Source: Formosa algae (GTDB taxonomy: Bacteria; Bacteroidota; Bacteroidia; Flavobacteriales; Flavobacteriaceae). Taken from it: a stretch of 64,000 nucleotides of DNA. The notes beneath the pieces are model-generated. The model saw only the letters and a list, made by a program, of their open reading frames with translations. It made no database searches and was not told the DNA's origin. The stretch covers positions 1 through 64,000 of the forward strand of contig NZ_LMAK01000019.1 of NCBI RefSeq assembly GCF_001439665.1, given 5' to 3'. How positions within the stretch are numbered: the stretch's first letter is position 1; the number at the start of each line of letters is the position of its first letter. Made by a program: the position numbers and the translations under genes. Shown piece after piece: positions 17,434 to 26,102 of this stretch.

Positions 17434-20400
17434 ATGAAAAATTTACAAATTATCCATTTAGATGCTTACAAAACCATTAGTGGTGTAGAGTTACCTATAC
17501 AACTATCTTACGAAGTGTTCGGGCAACCTTTGCATCAAGCTCCAATTGTTTTAGTAAATCATGCTTTAACTGGTAACAGTAATGTTGCTGGAGAAGATGG
17601 TTGGTGGAGTGATCTTATTGGTGATAATAAAATTATAGATACTAAGAAATTTACTGTAATATCTTTTAATATTCCTGGAAATGGATATGATGGTTTTATT
17701 ATTGAAAATTATAAAGATTTTGTGTCTCGAGATATAGCAAATATCTTTTTAAAAGGGCTTGAACTATTAAAAATAGATTCTGTATTTGCCATGATTGGAG
17801 GCTCTTTAGGTGGAGGTATTGCTTGGGAAATGGCTGTAATGCATCCTACGCTTGCCGAAAATTTAATTGTAGTAGCCACAGACTGGAAATCGACAGATTG
17901 GTTAATAGCTAATTGTCAAATTCAGGAACAATTTTTAATGAATTCTAATAACCCAGTTCATGATGCGCGTATGCACGCGATGTTGTGTTATAGAACACCA
18001 AAATCGTTTAAAGAACGTTTTCATAGAAGTAAAAATGAGGATTTAGAAATATTTAATGTCGAAAGTTGGCTATTGCATCACGGCAATAAATTACAAGAAC
18101 GTTTCCAGCTTTCAGCCTATAAATTAATGAATCAATTGTTACGTACTATTGATGTCACTAAAGGCCGCCCAGAAGATGTAAATGTGTTAGATGTAATTAA
18201 GTCTAATATCGCCATTGTTGGCGTAGATTCTGATTTGTTTTTTACGGCAGAAGAAAATCGTGAAACTCAGAAAAAGTTAGCACTTACACATCCGAACGTA
18301 ACGTATAACGAAATTCATTCAGATCATGGTCACGATGCTTTTTTAATTGAGTTTGAGCAACTAGAAACTATAGTTGAAGGGATTTTTAAACCAGAACTAA
18401 AGAACAAACGCATGAAAGTGCTAAAGTTTGGAGGGAAATCTCTAGCTAATGGTGTAGGTTTAGAAACGGTACTCAATATCATAGAAAATAAGGTTAAAAA
18501 CGACGAAAAAATATCAGTTGTGCTTTCGGCTAGAGGACCGTCTACAGACGAGTTAGAACTGATGCTCCAAAAAGCTAAAAACGACGAGTCTTATAAAAAA
18601 GACTTAGAAGCGTTTAAGGCTTACCAGATTGAACCTTGTCCGGATATCGATTTTTCAGAAGAATTTTCAGTCATAGATAAAGTCTTAAGTGGTGTGAAAC
18701 TTTTAGGCGATTATAGTAATAAAATTAAAGATGAGGTTTTAGCGCAAGGCGAATTACTTTCAGTAAAATTAGTCGCACATTTACTTCAAGATCGTGGGAT
18801 AAAAGCACATGCAACCGATTCTAGATTACTCATAAAAACCGATGATACATTTGGTAACGCACAACCAAATACCAAAGTCTCAAAAGAAAATGTATTAAAA
18901 CATTTTAAAACATATAATGGAAATACGGTTAATATTGTAACCGGTTTTATCGCTTCAAATAAAGATAACAAAACAACAACTTTAGGTAGAAACGGGAGTA
19001 ATTATTCAGCAGCATTATTAGCGAATTTCCTAGATGCCGAAGAATTACAAAATTACACTCATGTAAACGGAATTTATACGGCGAATCCAGATTTGGTTCC
19101 AGATGCCAAAAAGATTGAAGAATTGTCGTTTGCAGAAGCGAATGAATTAGCCAATTTCGGAGCAACCGTTTTACATGCTAAAACCATAATTCCGTTACTA
19201 GAAAAAAATATTTCGCTTCGTATTTTAAATACGTTTAATAGCGGAGATCAAGGTACTTTAATCACCGCAAAAACGGCTTCTAAAGGCATTCGTTCATTAT
19301 CCGTTTTAGATAATGTGGCGTTAATTAACCTGGAAGGTCGTGGTTTGTTAGGAAAAGTGGGTGTCGATGCACGTGTGTTTAAAACCTTAAGTGCAAACGA
19401 TATTAGTGTGAGTATTATCTCGCAAGGCTCGTCTGAACGTGGTTTAGGTCTGGTTGTCGATGCCAATAAAGCATCGCAAGCTGTGATTGCTTTAGAGCGC
19501 GAGTTTGAAACCGATTTCTATATGCAAGATGTCAATAGAATTGGGATTATAGATGATGTTGCAGTCATTTCAATAGTAGGGCAAGATTTAAGCACCTTCC
19601 ACAAACCATTTAATGCATTAATCAAAAATCAGATTGTTCCGTTGCTTTTTAATAATACCATTACGGGTGAAAATGTGAGTTTGGTGGTTAGAAAATCACA
19701 ACTTCATAAAGCCTTAAATGTTATTCATGGAGAGATTTTTGGAATATCTAAAAAAATAAACTTGGCCATTTTTGGTCATGGTTTAGTTGGAGGTACTTTA
19801 ATCGATCAGATTATTGCCTCGGCTAGCGATATTGAAAAACGTAAGGGCATTAAATTAAATATTTTTGCTATTGCGAATTCTAAAAAAGTCCTTTTAAATA
19901 GAAAGGGGATCGATAAGAATTGGAAAGCGGCTTTACAAGAAAACGGTAAGGAATATACGTTTGATAGTTTAGTGGCTTACACTAAAAAGCATCATTTAGA
20001 AAATTTAATTGCAATTGATAATACAGCAAGTGCGGCTTTTGTATCTAATTACATTCCGTTAGTAGAACATGGTTTCGACTTGGTGTCTTCAAACAAAATA
20101 GCGAATACTATCGATTTTAAATTCTACAGTGAATTACGACGCGTATTGGCTAAAAATCAGAAAAACTATCTGTATGAAACTAATGTAGGTGCAGGTTTAC
20201 CGTTAATAGACACGATTAAGCTTTTACATTTATCTGGTGAAAATATCACCAAAATTAGAGGTGTGTTTTCAGGGTCTTTAAGTTATTTGTTTAATAATTA
20301 TTCGCTTAAAAACGAGCCGTTTTCTAAAGTGCTACAAGAAGCTGTAGATAAAGGATTTACGGAGCCTGATCCAAGAGAAGATTTATGTGGGAACGATGTT

Positions 20401-20835
20401 GCTAGAAAATTGTTAATTTTGGCAAGAGAACTCGATTTACATAATGAAATTACAGATGTTGATATTCAGAATTTAATTCCTGAAGATCTAAGAAGTATAG
20501 ATGCAGAACGCTTTTTGCAGTCTTTTGGAAGTATGGACGATTTATATCAAGGCATTAAAGACAAGCAAGAACAAGGGCATGTATTGCGCTATATTGGCGA
20601 TTTACATGGCGATTTAGCTCATGAAAATGGTGCTAAGTTAGAGGTGAAATTAGTATCGGTTCCAGAAAGTTCACCTTTAGGATCTTTAAAAGGGTCCGAT
20701 TCAATTTTCGAAATTTATACCGAATCTTACGGCGATCAACCCGTAGTGATTCAAGGTGCTGGAGCAGGAGCAGCAGTTACAGCCCGTGGTGTATTTGGAG
20801 ATATTTTAAGATTAACAGAGAAAAACACGTATTAA
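17434..20835 (+). CDS. Fusion: homoserine O-acetyltransferase, aspartokinase-like, homoserine dehydrogenase
   Basis: 1133 residues in one frame. Residues 1-326 are an alpha/beta hydrolase of the MetX type: nucleophile elbow GGSLGGG, acid GVDSDLFF, and catalytic His in SDHGHDAF. Residues 327-about 770 resemble aspartokinase plus ACT domains (KFGG, TTTLGRNGSNYSA, GIYTANP). Residues about 773-1133 are homoserine dehydrogenase, with FGHGLVGG, LVSSNKIAN, YETNVGAGLPLI and GFTEPDPREDLCGNDVARK all intact. The AK part looks degenerate: KFGGKS instead of KFGGTS, N523 where GRxGSDYS has Asp, and H543/N545 where TDVDG is usual. An ATG stands at the junction (18412), and the remainder has the length of ThrA. 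It supplies O-acetylhomoserine to MetY. Confidence 0.92.
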   Translation: MKNLQIIHLDAYKTISGVELPIQLSYEVFGQPLHQAPIVLVNHALTGNSNVAGEDGWWSDLIGDNKIIDTKKFTVISFNIPGNGYDGFIIENYKDFVSRDIANIFLKGLELLKIDSVFAMIGGSLGGGIAWEMAVMHPTLAENLIVVATDWKSTDWLIANCQIQEQFLMNSNNPVHDARMHAMLCYRTPKSFKERFHRSKNEDLEIFNVESWLLHHGNKLQERFQLSAYKLMNQLLRTIDVTKGRPEDVNVLDVIKSNIAIVGVDSDLFFTAEENRETQKKLALTHPNVTYNEIHSDHGHDAFLIEFEQLETIVEGIFKPELKNKRMKVLKFGGKSLANGVGLETVLNIIENKVKNDEKISVVLSARGPSTDELELMLQKAKNDESYKKDLEAFKAYQIEPCPDIDFSEEFSVIDKVLSGVKLLGDYSNKIKDEVLAQGELLSVKLVAHLLQDRGIKAHATDSRLLIKTDDTFGNAQPNTKVSKENVLKHFKTYNGNTVNIVTGFIASNKDNKTTTLGRNGSNYSAALLANFLDAEELQNYTHVNGIYTANPDLVPDAKKIEELSFAEANELANFGATVLHAKTIIPLLEKNISLRILNTFNSGDQGTLITAKTASKGIRSLSVLDNVALINLEGRGLLGKVGVDARVFKTLSANDISVSIISQGSSERGLGLVVDANKASQAVIALEREFETDFYMQDVNRIGIIDDVAVISIVGQDLSTFHKPFNALIKNQIVPLLFNNTITGENVSLVVRKSQLHKALNVIHGEIFGISKKINLAIFGHGLVGGTLIDQIIASASDIEKRKGIKLNIFAIANSKKVLLNRKGIDKNWKAALQENGKEYTFDSLVAYTKKHHLENLIAIDNTASAAFVSNYIPLVEHGFDLVSSNKIANTIDFKFYSELRRVLAKNQKNYLYETNVGAGLPLIDTIKLLHLSGENITKIRGVFSGSLSYLFNNYSLKNEPFSKVLQEAVDKGFTEPDPREDLCGNDVARKLLILARELDLHNEITDVDIQNLIPEDLRSIDAERFLQSFGSMDDLYQGIKDKQEQGHVLRYIGDLHGDLAHENGAKLEVKLVSVPESSPLGSLKGSDSIFEIYTESYGDQPVVIQGAGAGAAVTARGVFGDILRLTEKNTY

Positions 20836-20839
20836 AAAG

Positions 20840-22006
20840 ATGAAAGATAGTCACTTCGAAACAGAAGCCATTCGCACACAAACAGAACGTTCACAGTTTT
20901 TAGAGCATTCTACACCATTATATTTAAGTTCAAGTTTTGTTTTTGAAGATGCAGAAGATATGCGTGCCTCATTTACAGAAGAAAAGGAACGTAATATTTA
21001 TAGTCGTTTTACAAATCCAAACACGTCTGAGTTTATAGATAAAGTATGTAAAATGGAAGGTGCAGAGAGTGGTTATGCGTTTGCTACAGGAATGTCTGCG
21101 GTGTTTTCAACCTTTGCAGGGCTTTTAAGTAGTGGCGATCATATTGTGTCTGCAAGTTCTGTATTTGGATCTACACATGCGTTATTTACTAAATTTCTTC
21201 CGAAGTGGAATATTGAAACATCTTACTTTAATATTAATGATGTAGATAAAATAGAAAGCTTAATCCAGTCCAATACAAAAATTTTATATGCAGAGAGTCC
21301 TACAAATCCGGCTGTAGATATTATAGACTTGGAATTGTTAGGTGAAATTGCAAAGAAGCATAATATTTTATTGGTTATCGATAACTGTTTCGCAACACCT
21401 TATTTACAAAACCCTATTAAGTTTGGAGCAGATATCGTTATTCACTCGGCTACAAAACTTATGGATGGTCAAGGTCGTGTGTTAGGAGGCGTTGCTGTAG
21501 GTCGTGCCGATTTAATTCGTGAAATTTATTTGTTCTCTAGAAATACAGGTCCAGCGTTATCGCCGTTTAACGCTTGGGTGTTATCTAAAAGTTTAGAAAC
21601 ATTAGCTGTTCGTGTAGATAAGCATTGTGAAAATGCTGTAAAAGTAGCGACGTTTTTAGAAGGACATGATAATGTGTCGTTAGTAAAATATCCATTTTTA
21701 AAATCACATCCACAGTACGAGATCGCCAAAAAACAAATGAAACTTGGAGGTAATATTATTGCTTTTGAAGTGAAAGGTGGTGTAGAAGGCGGACGTGCGT
21801 TTTTAAATAAAATAAAAGTACTATCGTTATCAGCTAACCTTGGAGATACCCGAACTATTGTTACACATCCAGCCTCTACAACGCACAGTAAATTAAGTAG
21901 AGAAGATAGATTGGAAACAGGAATTACAGATGGGTTAGTCCGTATTTCTGTAGGTTTAGAACATACAGACGACATTATTAACGATTTAAATCAGGCTTTA
22001 AATTAA
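20840..22006 (+). CDS. metZ: O-succinylhomoserine sulfhydrylase-like (MetZ group) PLP enzyme
   Basis: 388 residues, Cys/Met metabolism PLP family. The cofactor lysine is in HSATKLMDGQGR and the phosphate loop is FATGMSAVF. It lacks the insertion that MetY has and is closest to the MetZ/cystathionine gamma-synthase branch. Likely a second way to make homocysteine (or cystathionine) from an activated homoserine. Only four bases after the fusion gene. As the neighbouring acyltransferase should make the acetyl ester, the exact substrate is open. Confidence 0.83.
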   Translation: MKDSHFETEAIRTQTERSQFLEHSTPLYLSSSFVFEDAEDMRASFTEEKERNIYSRFTNPNTSEFIDKVCKMEGAESGYAFATGMSAVFSTFAGLLSSGDHIVSASSVFGSTHALFTKFLPKWNIETSYFNINDVDKIESLIQSNTKILYAESPTNPAVDIIDLELLGEIAKKHNILLVIDNCFATPYLQNPIKFGADIVIHSATKLMDGQGRVLGGVAVGRADLIREIYLFSRNTGPALSPFNAWVLSKSLETLAVRVDKHCENAVKVATFLEGHDNVSLVKYPFLKSHPQYEIAKKQMKLGGNIIAFEVKGGVEGGRAFLNKIKVLSLSANLGDTRTIVTHPASTTHSKLSREDRLETGITDGLVRISVGLEHTDDIINDLNQALN

Positions 22007-22027
22007 TTCTTAAAAAGCGTATATTTG
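21997..22027 (+). promoter_or_regulatory. Promoter of the Rrf2 gene, apparently leaderless
   Basis: TTTA (21997-22000), 19-base spacer, then TATATTTG (22020-22027), an exact TAnnTTTG. The ATG at 22032 begins four bases after the element, so transcript start and start codon almost coincide. It overlaps the 3' end of the metZ-like gene. Confidence 0.6.
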
Positions 22028-22031
22028 CGGC

Positions 22032-22439
22032 ATGCTTTCAAAGAAAACCAAATACGGCTTAAAAGCGCTATTGTTCTTAGCGCGACAAGAAAATAATGCT
22101 CCTGTGCAGATTAGTGTAATCTCTAAGAGCGAAAATATTTCACAAAAATTTTTAGAAAGTATATTACTAACACTCCGTAAAATAGGAGTGTTAGGCTCTA
22201 AAAAGGGTAAGAATGGAGGGTATTATTTATTAAAAGCTCCAGAAGATATAAAAATGTCTTTAGTTATGAGAACCCTTGAAGGCCCCATTGCCATGGTGCC
22301 TTGTGTGAGTTTAAATTTTTACGAAAAATGTGATGATTGCCCAGACGAAGCACTTTGTGGTGTACATACATTAATGGCAGAAGTCCGCGATAAAACACTT
22401 GATATCTTCAATCACAAGTCGTTAGCAGATTTAGTTTAA
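22032..22439 (+). CDS. Rrf2-family transcriptional regulator
   Basis: 135 residues. An N-terminal winged helix (KKTKYGLKALLFLARQ, then KFLESILLTLRKIGVLGSKKG with the GGYYL wing) is followed by four cysteines, C91, C100, C103 and C109, as in Rrf2 proteins that sense a cofactor such as an Fe-S cluster, or in CymR/CysR-type sensors of cysteine synthesis. Its place directly before cysH and the sulfite reductase suggests control of sulfate assimilation, perhaps by sulfide, cysteine or Fe-S status. The ligand is not known from sequence. Confidence 0.9.
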   Translation: MLSKKTKYGLKALLFLARQENNAPVQISVISKSENISQKFLESILLTLRKIGVLGSKKGKNGGYYLLKAPEDIKMSLVMRTLEGPIAMVPCVSLNFYEKCDDCPDEALCGVHTLMAEVRDKTLDIFNHKSLADLV

Positions 22440-22459
22440 CTATATTTTTTGATTTAAAG

Positions 22460-22491
22460 TTTGCATATATTAAATACATCATATACATTTG
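22460..22491 (+). promoter_or_regulatory. Promoter of the cysteine/sulfite operon
   Basis: TTTG (22460-22463), 20-base spacer, TACATTTG (22484-22491): a near-perfect Bacteroidota promoter. Transcription should start at about 22495-22498. Confidence 0.7.
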
Positions 22492-22499
22492 TCAAATAA

Positions 22500-22529
22500 C
22501 CTACTAACCCGATAGGGGAATAGAAGTAG
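22500..22529 (+). promoter_or_regulatory. Dyad at the start of the cysH transcript, possible Rrf2 operator or leader hairpin
   Basis: CCTA (22500-22503) and TAGG (22513-22516) form an inverted repeat, CCC-GATA-GGG sits at its centre, and CTACT (22501-22505) can also pair with AGTAG (22525-22529). The position just after the promoter fits a repressor operator for the adjacent Rrf2 protein; as RNA it would fold into a nested hairpin. Confidence 0.45.
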
Positions 22530-22546
22530 AGGTAAAAAGAAGGCAT

Positions 22547-23173
22547 ATGTTGGATAGTACAATAGATATTTCATATTGGAATAAAGAATTAAGAAATAAA
22601 ACGCCTCAAGAAATTATTTCTTGGGCTTTGAGTTTAACAGATAAGAAAATAGTAACGACTAGTTTTGGAGTATATTCTGCAGTGCTTTTAAGTACCATTT
22701 CAAAACAAGCTCAAGATATTAAAGTTGTTTGGTGCGATACATTATACAATACGCCAGAAACCTACAGTCACGCTAATAATTTAATCAATACATTCAATTT
22801 AAACGTTGAAAAATATGAGCCTTTGTTGAGTAAGTCGGTAATTGATGCAACAATAGGAATCCCGGAAGTAACCAGTCCAAAACATGCCGAGTTTACAGAA
22901 GTTGTAAAGCTGGAGCCTTTTAGAAGGGCTCTAGCGGAGCAATCTCCAGAGCTTTGGTTTACTAATATTCGTGTTAGACAAACAGAGTACAGAAAATCTA
23001 AAGATATTTTAAGTTGGAGTAAGGACGATGTATTAAAAGTTAGTCCTTTTTATTATTGGTCAGACGAAGATTTAGATGCCTATATCGCAGAACAAAATCT
23101 TCCTAAGAATCAATTTTATTTCGACCCAACAAAAGCCTTACAAAATAGAGAGTGCGGAATTCACTTTCAATAA
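22547..23173 (+). CDS. cysH: Phosphoadenylylsulfate reductase family
   Basis: 208 residues. PP-loop fold with TSFGVYSAVLL in the phosphate-loop position, the substrate arginines of NIRVRQTEYR, and the C-terminal catalytic cysteine C203 in ECGIHFQ. The CC/CxxC cysteines of the 4Fe-4S APS reductases are absent, so the PAPS-reducing type is more likely. It would reduce PAPS to sulfite with thioredoxin. ATP sulfurylase and APS kinase genes are not in this cluster. ATG 22547 follows a purine-rich stretch (GTAAAAAGAAGG). Confidence 0.88.
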   Translation: MLDSTIDISYWNKELRNKTPQEIISWALSLTDKKIVTTSFGVYSAVLLSTISKQAQDIKVVWCDTLYNTPETYSHANNLINTFNLNVEKYEPLLSKSVIDATIGIPEVTSPKHAEFTEVVKLEPFRRALAEQSPELWFTNIRVRQTEYRKSKDILSWSKDDVLKVSPFYYWSDEDLDAYIAEQNLPKNQFYFDPTKALQNRECGIHFQ

Positions 23174-23187
23174 AACGAGAAACAATC

Positions 23188-25296
23188 ATGCAAAGTTTTA
23201 GATCAGAAATAGAAAATCCAGTTGTAGAGAAAGATATCATCGAATTAGAGAAGAAAATTCGATTATTTAATGAAGGAAGCTTAACAGACGAGAGTTTTAG
23301 AAGTCTACGTTTAGCTCGTGGTATTTATGGGCAGCGTCAACCAGGCGTGCAAATGATTCGTATTAAATTACCATATGGTAAAGTAACGTCTAATCAGTTA
23401 TTGAGAATTTCTGACGTTTCAGATCGTTTTTCTACAGGAAGATTACATATAACTACACGTCAGGATATTCAAATTCACTACGTTAGTATAGATGATACTC
23501 CAGAATTATGGTCGCAATTAGAGCAAGACGATATTACGTTGCGTGAAGCTTGTGGTAATACAGTAAGAAATGTTACGGGTAGTGAAACTGCGGGGATCGA
23601 TGTTAACGAACCTTTTGATGTGACACCTTATGCACATGCTGTATTTCAATTTTTCTTACGTAACCCAATCTGTCAAGAAATGGGACGTAAATTTAAAATG
23701 TCTTTTTCATCATCAGATGCCGATACAGCTTTAAGTTATATGCATGATTTAGGGTTTATTCCTAAAATTAAAGATGGTGAACGCGGATTTAGAGTTATGC
23801 TTGGAGGAGGTTTAGGATCTCAGCCAAGAAGTGCAGATTTAATTTACGAATTTTTGCCAACATATAAAATCATCCCTTTAATAGAGAGTGTATTACGAAT
23901 TTTTGATCGTCATGGCGAACGTGCTAGACGTATGAAAGCCCGTATGAAATTCTTAATAAAAGAATATGGTGTAGAGAAATTTTTAGAATTAGTAGAAGCT
24001 GAACAAAAGGCATTATCTAATCAGGAAGTGCATATTGAAGCCCATGATGAAACTATTAAAATTGCAGATGTTGCAGTACCTCAAGTTGTAATTGAAAACG
24101 AGAATGCATACAACGGTTGGAGAGCTTTAAATGTAATTCCTCAGAAACAAGAGGGCTTATTTGCAATTGGAATTAAAATTAAATTAGGTGATTTTTATAC
24201 TGATAAAGCAAGAAAATTAGCGGACTTAATAAAAAATTATGCGGCTGATGAATTGCGTTTTTCTTTAAGACAAAACATTTTAATTCGTCACGTAAAAGCA
24301 GAATTATTGCCGTTTTTCTATCAAGAATTAAAAGCATTAGATTTTGTAGAAGCAGGTTACAATGCGACTACAGATATTACGGCTTGTCCAGGTACAGATA
24401 CATGTAATTTAGGTATTGCAAGTAGTACAGGAATGGCAGACGAGTTGGAGCGCGTGTTGTATTCGGAATATCCACAATACATCAATAATCAAGATATCAC
24501 GATTAAAATTAGTGGGTGTATGAATGCGTGCGGACAACACAATATGGCACAAATTGGTTTTCAAGGGATGTCTATTCGTACAAAAGATAAGCTGGTAGCT
24601 CCTGCAGTACAAGTGCTGTTAGGAGGAGGTGTATTAGGAAATGGGGAAGGGCGTTTTTCAGATAAAGTTATCAAATTACCATCTAAAAGAGGACCTCAAG
24701 CTCTGCGTTTAATTTTAGACGATTTTGAAGCTAACGGAAATCCAGGTGAATCATTTTTAGATTATTATGATCGTCGAGACGGTCAAAAATATTTTTATAA
24801 TTTCTTAGTGACTTTATCAGATACAGAAAACTTAGAACCAAGCGATTTTATAGATTGGGGAACAAGTGAAGAATATAAGCAAGAAGTAGGTGTTGGAGAA
24901 TGTGCCGGTGTTATTATCGATTTAGTGGCTACTTTATTATTAGAGGCTAAAGAGAAATTAGAAAAAGCCGAAGAGGTTTTTGAGTCTACAGACAAATGGG
25001 CAGATGCTATCTATTTAGCATATACTGCCAATGTCAATGCAGCGAAGGCTTTATTACTATCTGAAGATGTAAAAACCAACTCTCAAGCAACTATTATTAG
25101 TTTATTCGATGATACGTTTATAGAAACCAATAAACTTACGTTAGATACTAAAACTAGTTTTTCAGATTTCGTTTACGAGATAAATAAAAACGAACCTACA
25201 AAAACATTTGCAACCACATATATTAACCAAACCAAAGCTTTCTTTAACACCATAGACGTTTTTAGAGCACAAGAATTAGTCAATGCAAACAACTAA
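23188..25296 (+). CDS. Siroheme sulfite reductase with C-terminal HEPN-like extension
   Basis: 702 residues from ATG 23188; the upstream extension of the frame overlaps cysH and is not needed. Two ferredoxin-like/siroheme half domains: LHITTRQDIQIH early on, and the 4Fe-4S/siroheme cysteines C400, C406 (CPGTDTC) and C444, C448 (CMNAC). It reduces sulfite to sulfide with six electrons, probably from the reductase encoded three genes on via ferredoxin. Residues from about 585 to the end are a helical region with YLAYTANVNAAKALLL, resembling a HEPN domain, which ordinary CysI or NirA lacks. Nitrite reductase is an alternative but the cysH context favours sulfite. Overlaps cobA by 14 bases. Confidence 0.88.
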   Translation: MQSFRSEIENPVVEKDIIELEKKIRLFNEGSLTDESFRSLRLARGIYGQRQPGVQMIRIKLPYGKVTSNQLLRISDVSDRFSTGRLHITTRQDIQIHYVSIDDTPELWSQLEQDDITLREACGNTVRNVTGSETAGIDVNEPFDVTPYAHAVFQFFLRNPICQEMGRKFKMSFSSSDADTALSYMHDLGFIPKIKDGERGFRVMLGGGLGSQPRSADLIYEFLPTYKIIPLIESVLRIFDRHGERARRMKARMKFLIKEYGVEKFLELVEAEQKALSNQEVHIEAHDETIKIADVAVPQVVIENENAYNGWRALNVIPQKQEGLFAIGIKIKLGDFYTDKARKLADLIKNYAADELRFSLRQNILIRHVKAELLPFFYQELKALDFVEAGYNATTDITACPGTDTCNLGIASSTGMADELERVLYSEYPQYINNQDITIKISGCMNACGQHNMAQIGFQGMSIRTKDKLVAPAVQVLLGGGVLGNGEGRFSDKVIKLPSKRGPQALRLILDDFEANGNPGESFLDYYDRRDGQKYFYNFLVTLSDTENLEPSDFIDWGTSEEYKQEVGVGECAGVIIDLVATLLLEAKEKLEKAEEVFESTDKWADAIYLAYTANVNAAKALLLSEDVKTNSQATIISLFDDTFIETNKLTLDTKTSFSDFVYEINKNEPTKTFATTYINQTKAFFNTIDVFRAQELVNANN

Positions 25297-26062
25297 CAAC
25301 ATACCAAAATTAACGGTAGTAGGTGCCGGTCCAGGAGATCCAGATTTAATATCGCTTAAAGCAATTAAAGCCATACAATCTGCAGATGTTGTCCTGTACG
25401 ACGCACTTATAAATGTTGACTTACTTAAATACGCTTCATCCGCACAAGAAGTGATTTTCGTTGGGAAACGCAAAGGGTGTTATGCATATCAACAAGAACA
25501 AATTAATGAGCTTATTGTACAACGTGCAAAAAGCTTTGGTCATGTGGTTCGTCTTAAAGGCGGAGACCCTTTTGTTTTTGGAAGAGGTGCAGAAGAAATC
25601 GATTATGCAAAATCAAAAAATTTAAGAGTAGATGTTGTCCCTGGCATGTCGTCTGCATTATCTGTACCAACACACCAAGGTATTCCGTTAACCAAACGGG
25701 GTATTTCCGAAAGTTTTTGGGTTATTACAGGAACAACAAAAAATCATGACATTTCTAGCGATATCGAGTTAGCAGCAAAATCTACTGCAACTATCGTAAT
25801 TTTAATGGGAATGAGTAAACTGTCGGAAATTGTACAATTATTTTCAGCCGAAAATAAACAAGATTTACCTATAGCCATCATTCAAAATGGCACATATGCT
25901 AACGAAAATATAGGTGTTGGAACCATAGCTTCAATACAAGATATAGTTGAAGAAAAAGAATTAAGTTCACCGGCAATTATTGTCATAGGAGAAGTTGTAA
26001 GTCAACGCGCAACCTTAGATAGAATACAAACAGAAGTACGCGAGTTAGAAACCTCGTTTTAG
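25283..26062 (+). CDS. cobA: Uroporphyrinogen-III C-methyltransferase
   Basis: 259 residues. SUMT signature at the N-terminus (VVGAGPGDPDLISLKA) and RLKGGDPFVFGRGAEE, plus VVPGMSSALSVP. It methylates uroporphyrinogen III twice with SAM to give precorrin-2, the siroheme precursor used by the sulfite reductase before it. The 14-base overlap shows tight coupling. It is the single-domain form: no fused dehydrogenase/ferrochelatase as in CysG. Confidence 0.94.
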   Translation: MQTTNNIPKLTVVGAGPGDPDLISLKAIKAIQSADVVLYDALINVDLLKYASSAQEVIFVGKRKGCYAYQQEQINELIVQRAKSFGHVVRLKGGDPFVFGRGAEEIDYAKSKNLRVDVVPGMSSALSVPTHQGIPLTKRGISESFWVITGTTKNHDISSDIELAAKSTATIVILMGMSKLSEIVQLFSAENKQDLPIAIIQNGTYANENIGVGTIASIQDIVEEKELSSPAIIVIGEVVSQRATLDRIQTEVRELETSF

Positions 26063-26102
26063 AAATATAATCAAAACACGCATTTCAGTAAAATTATTTA
26101 AA

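Noticed and set aside
18412-18414. Independent start of a separate aspartokinase-homoserine dehydrogenase at the fusion junction
   Set aside because: The frame is continuous with no stop, and no clear ribosome site precedes the ATG. Internal initiation cannot be excluded but is not supported.
21526-21975. 149-codon ORF on the minus strand inside the metZ-like gene
   Set aside because: Antisense shadow, Ser/Pro-rich as expected from reverse reading of the coding strand.
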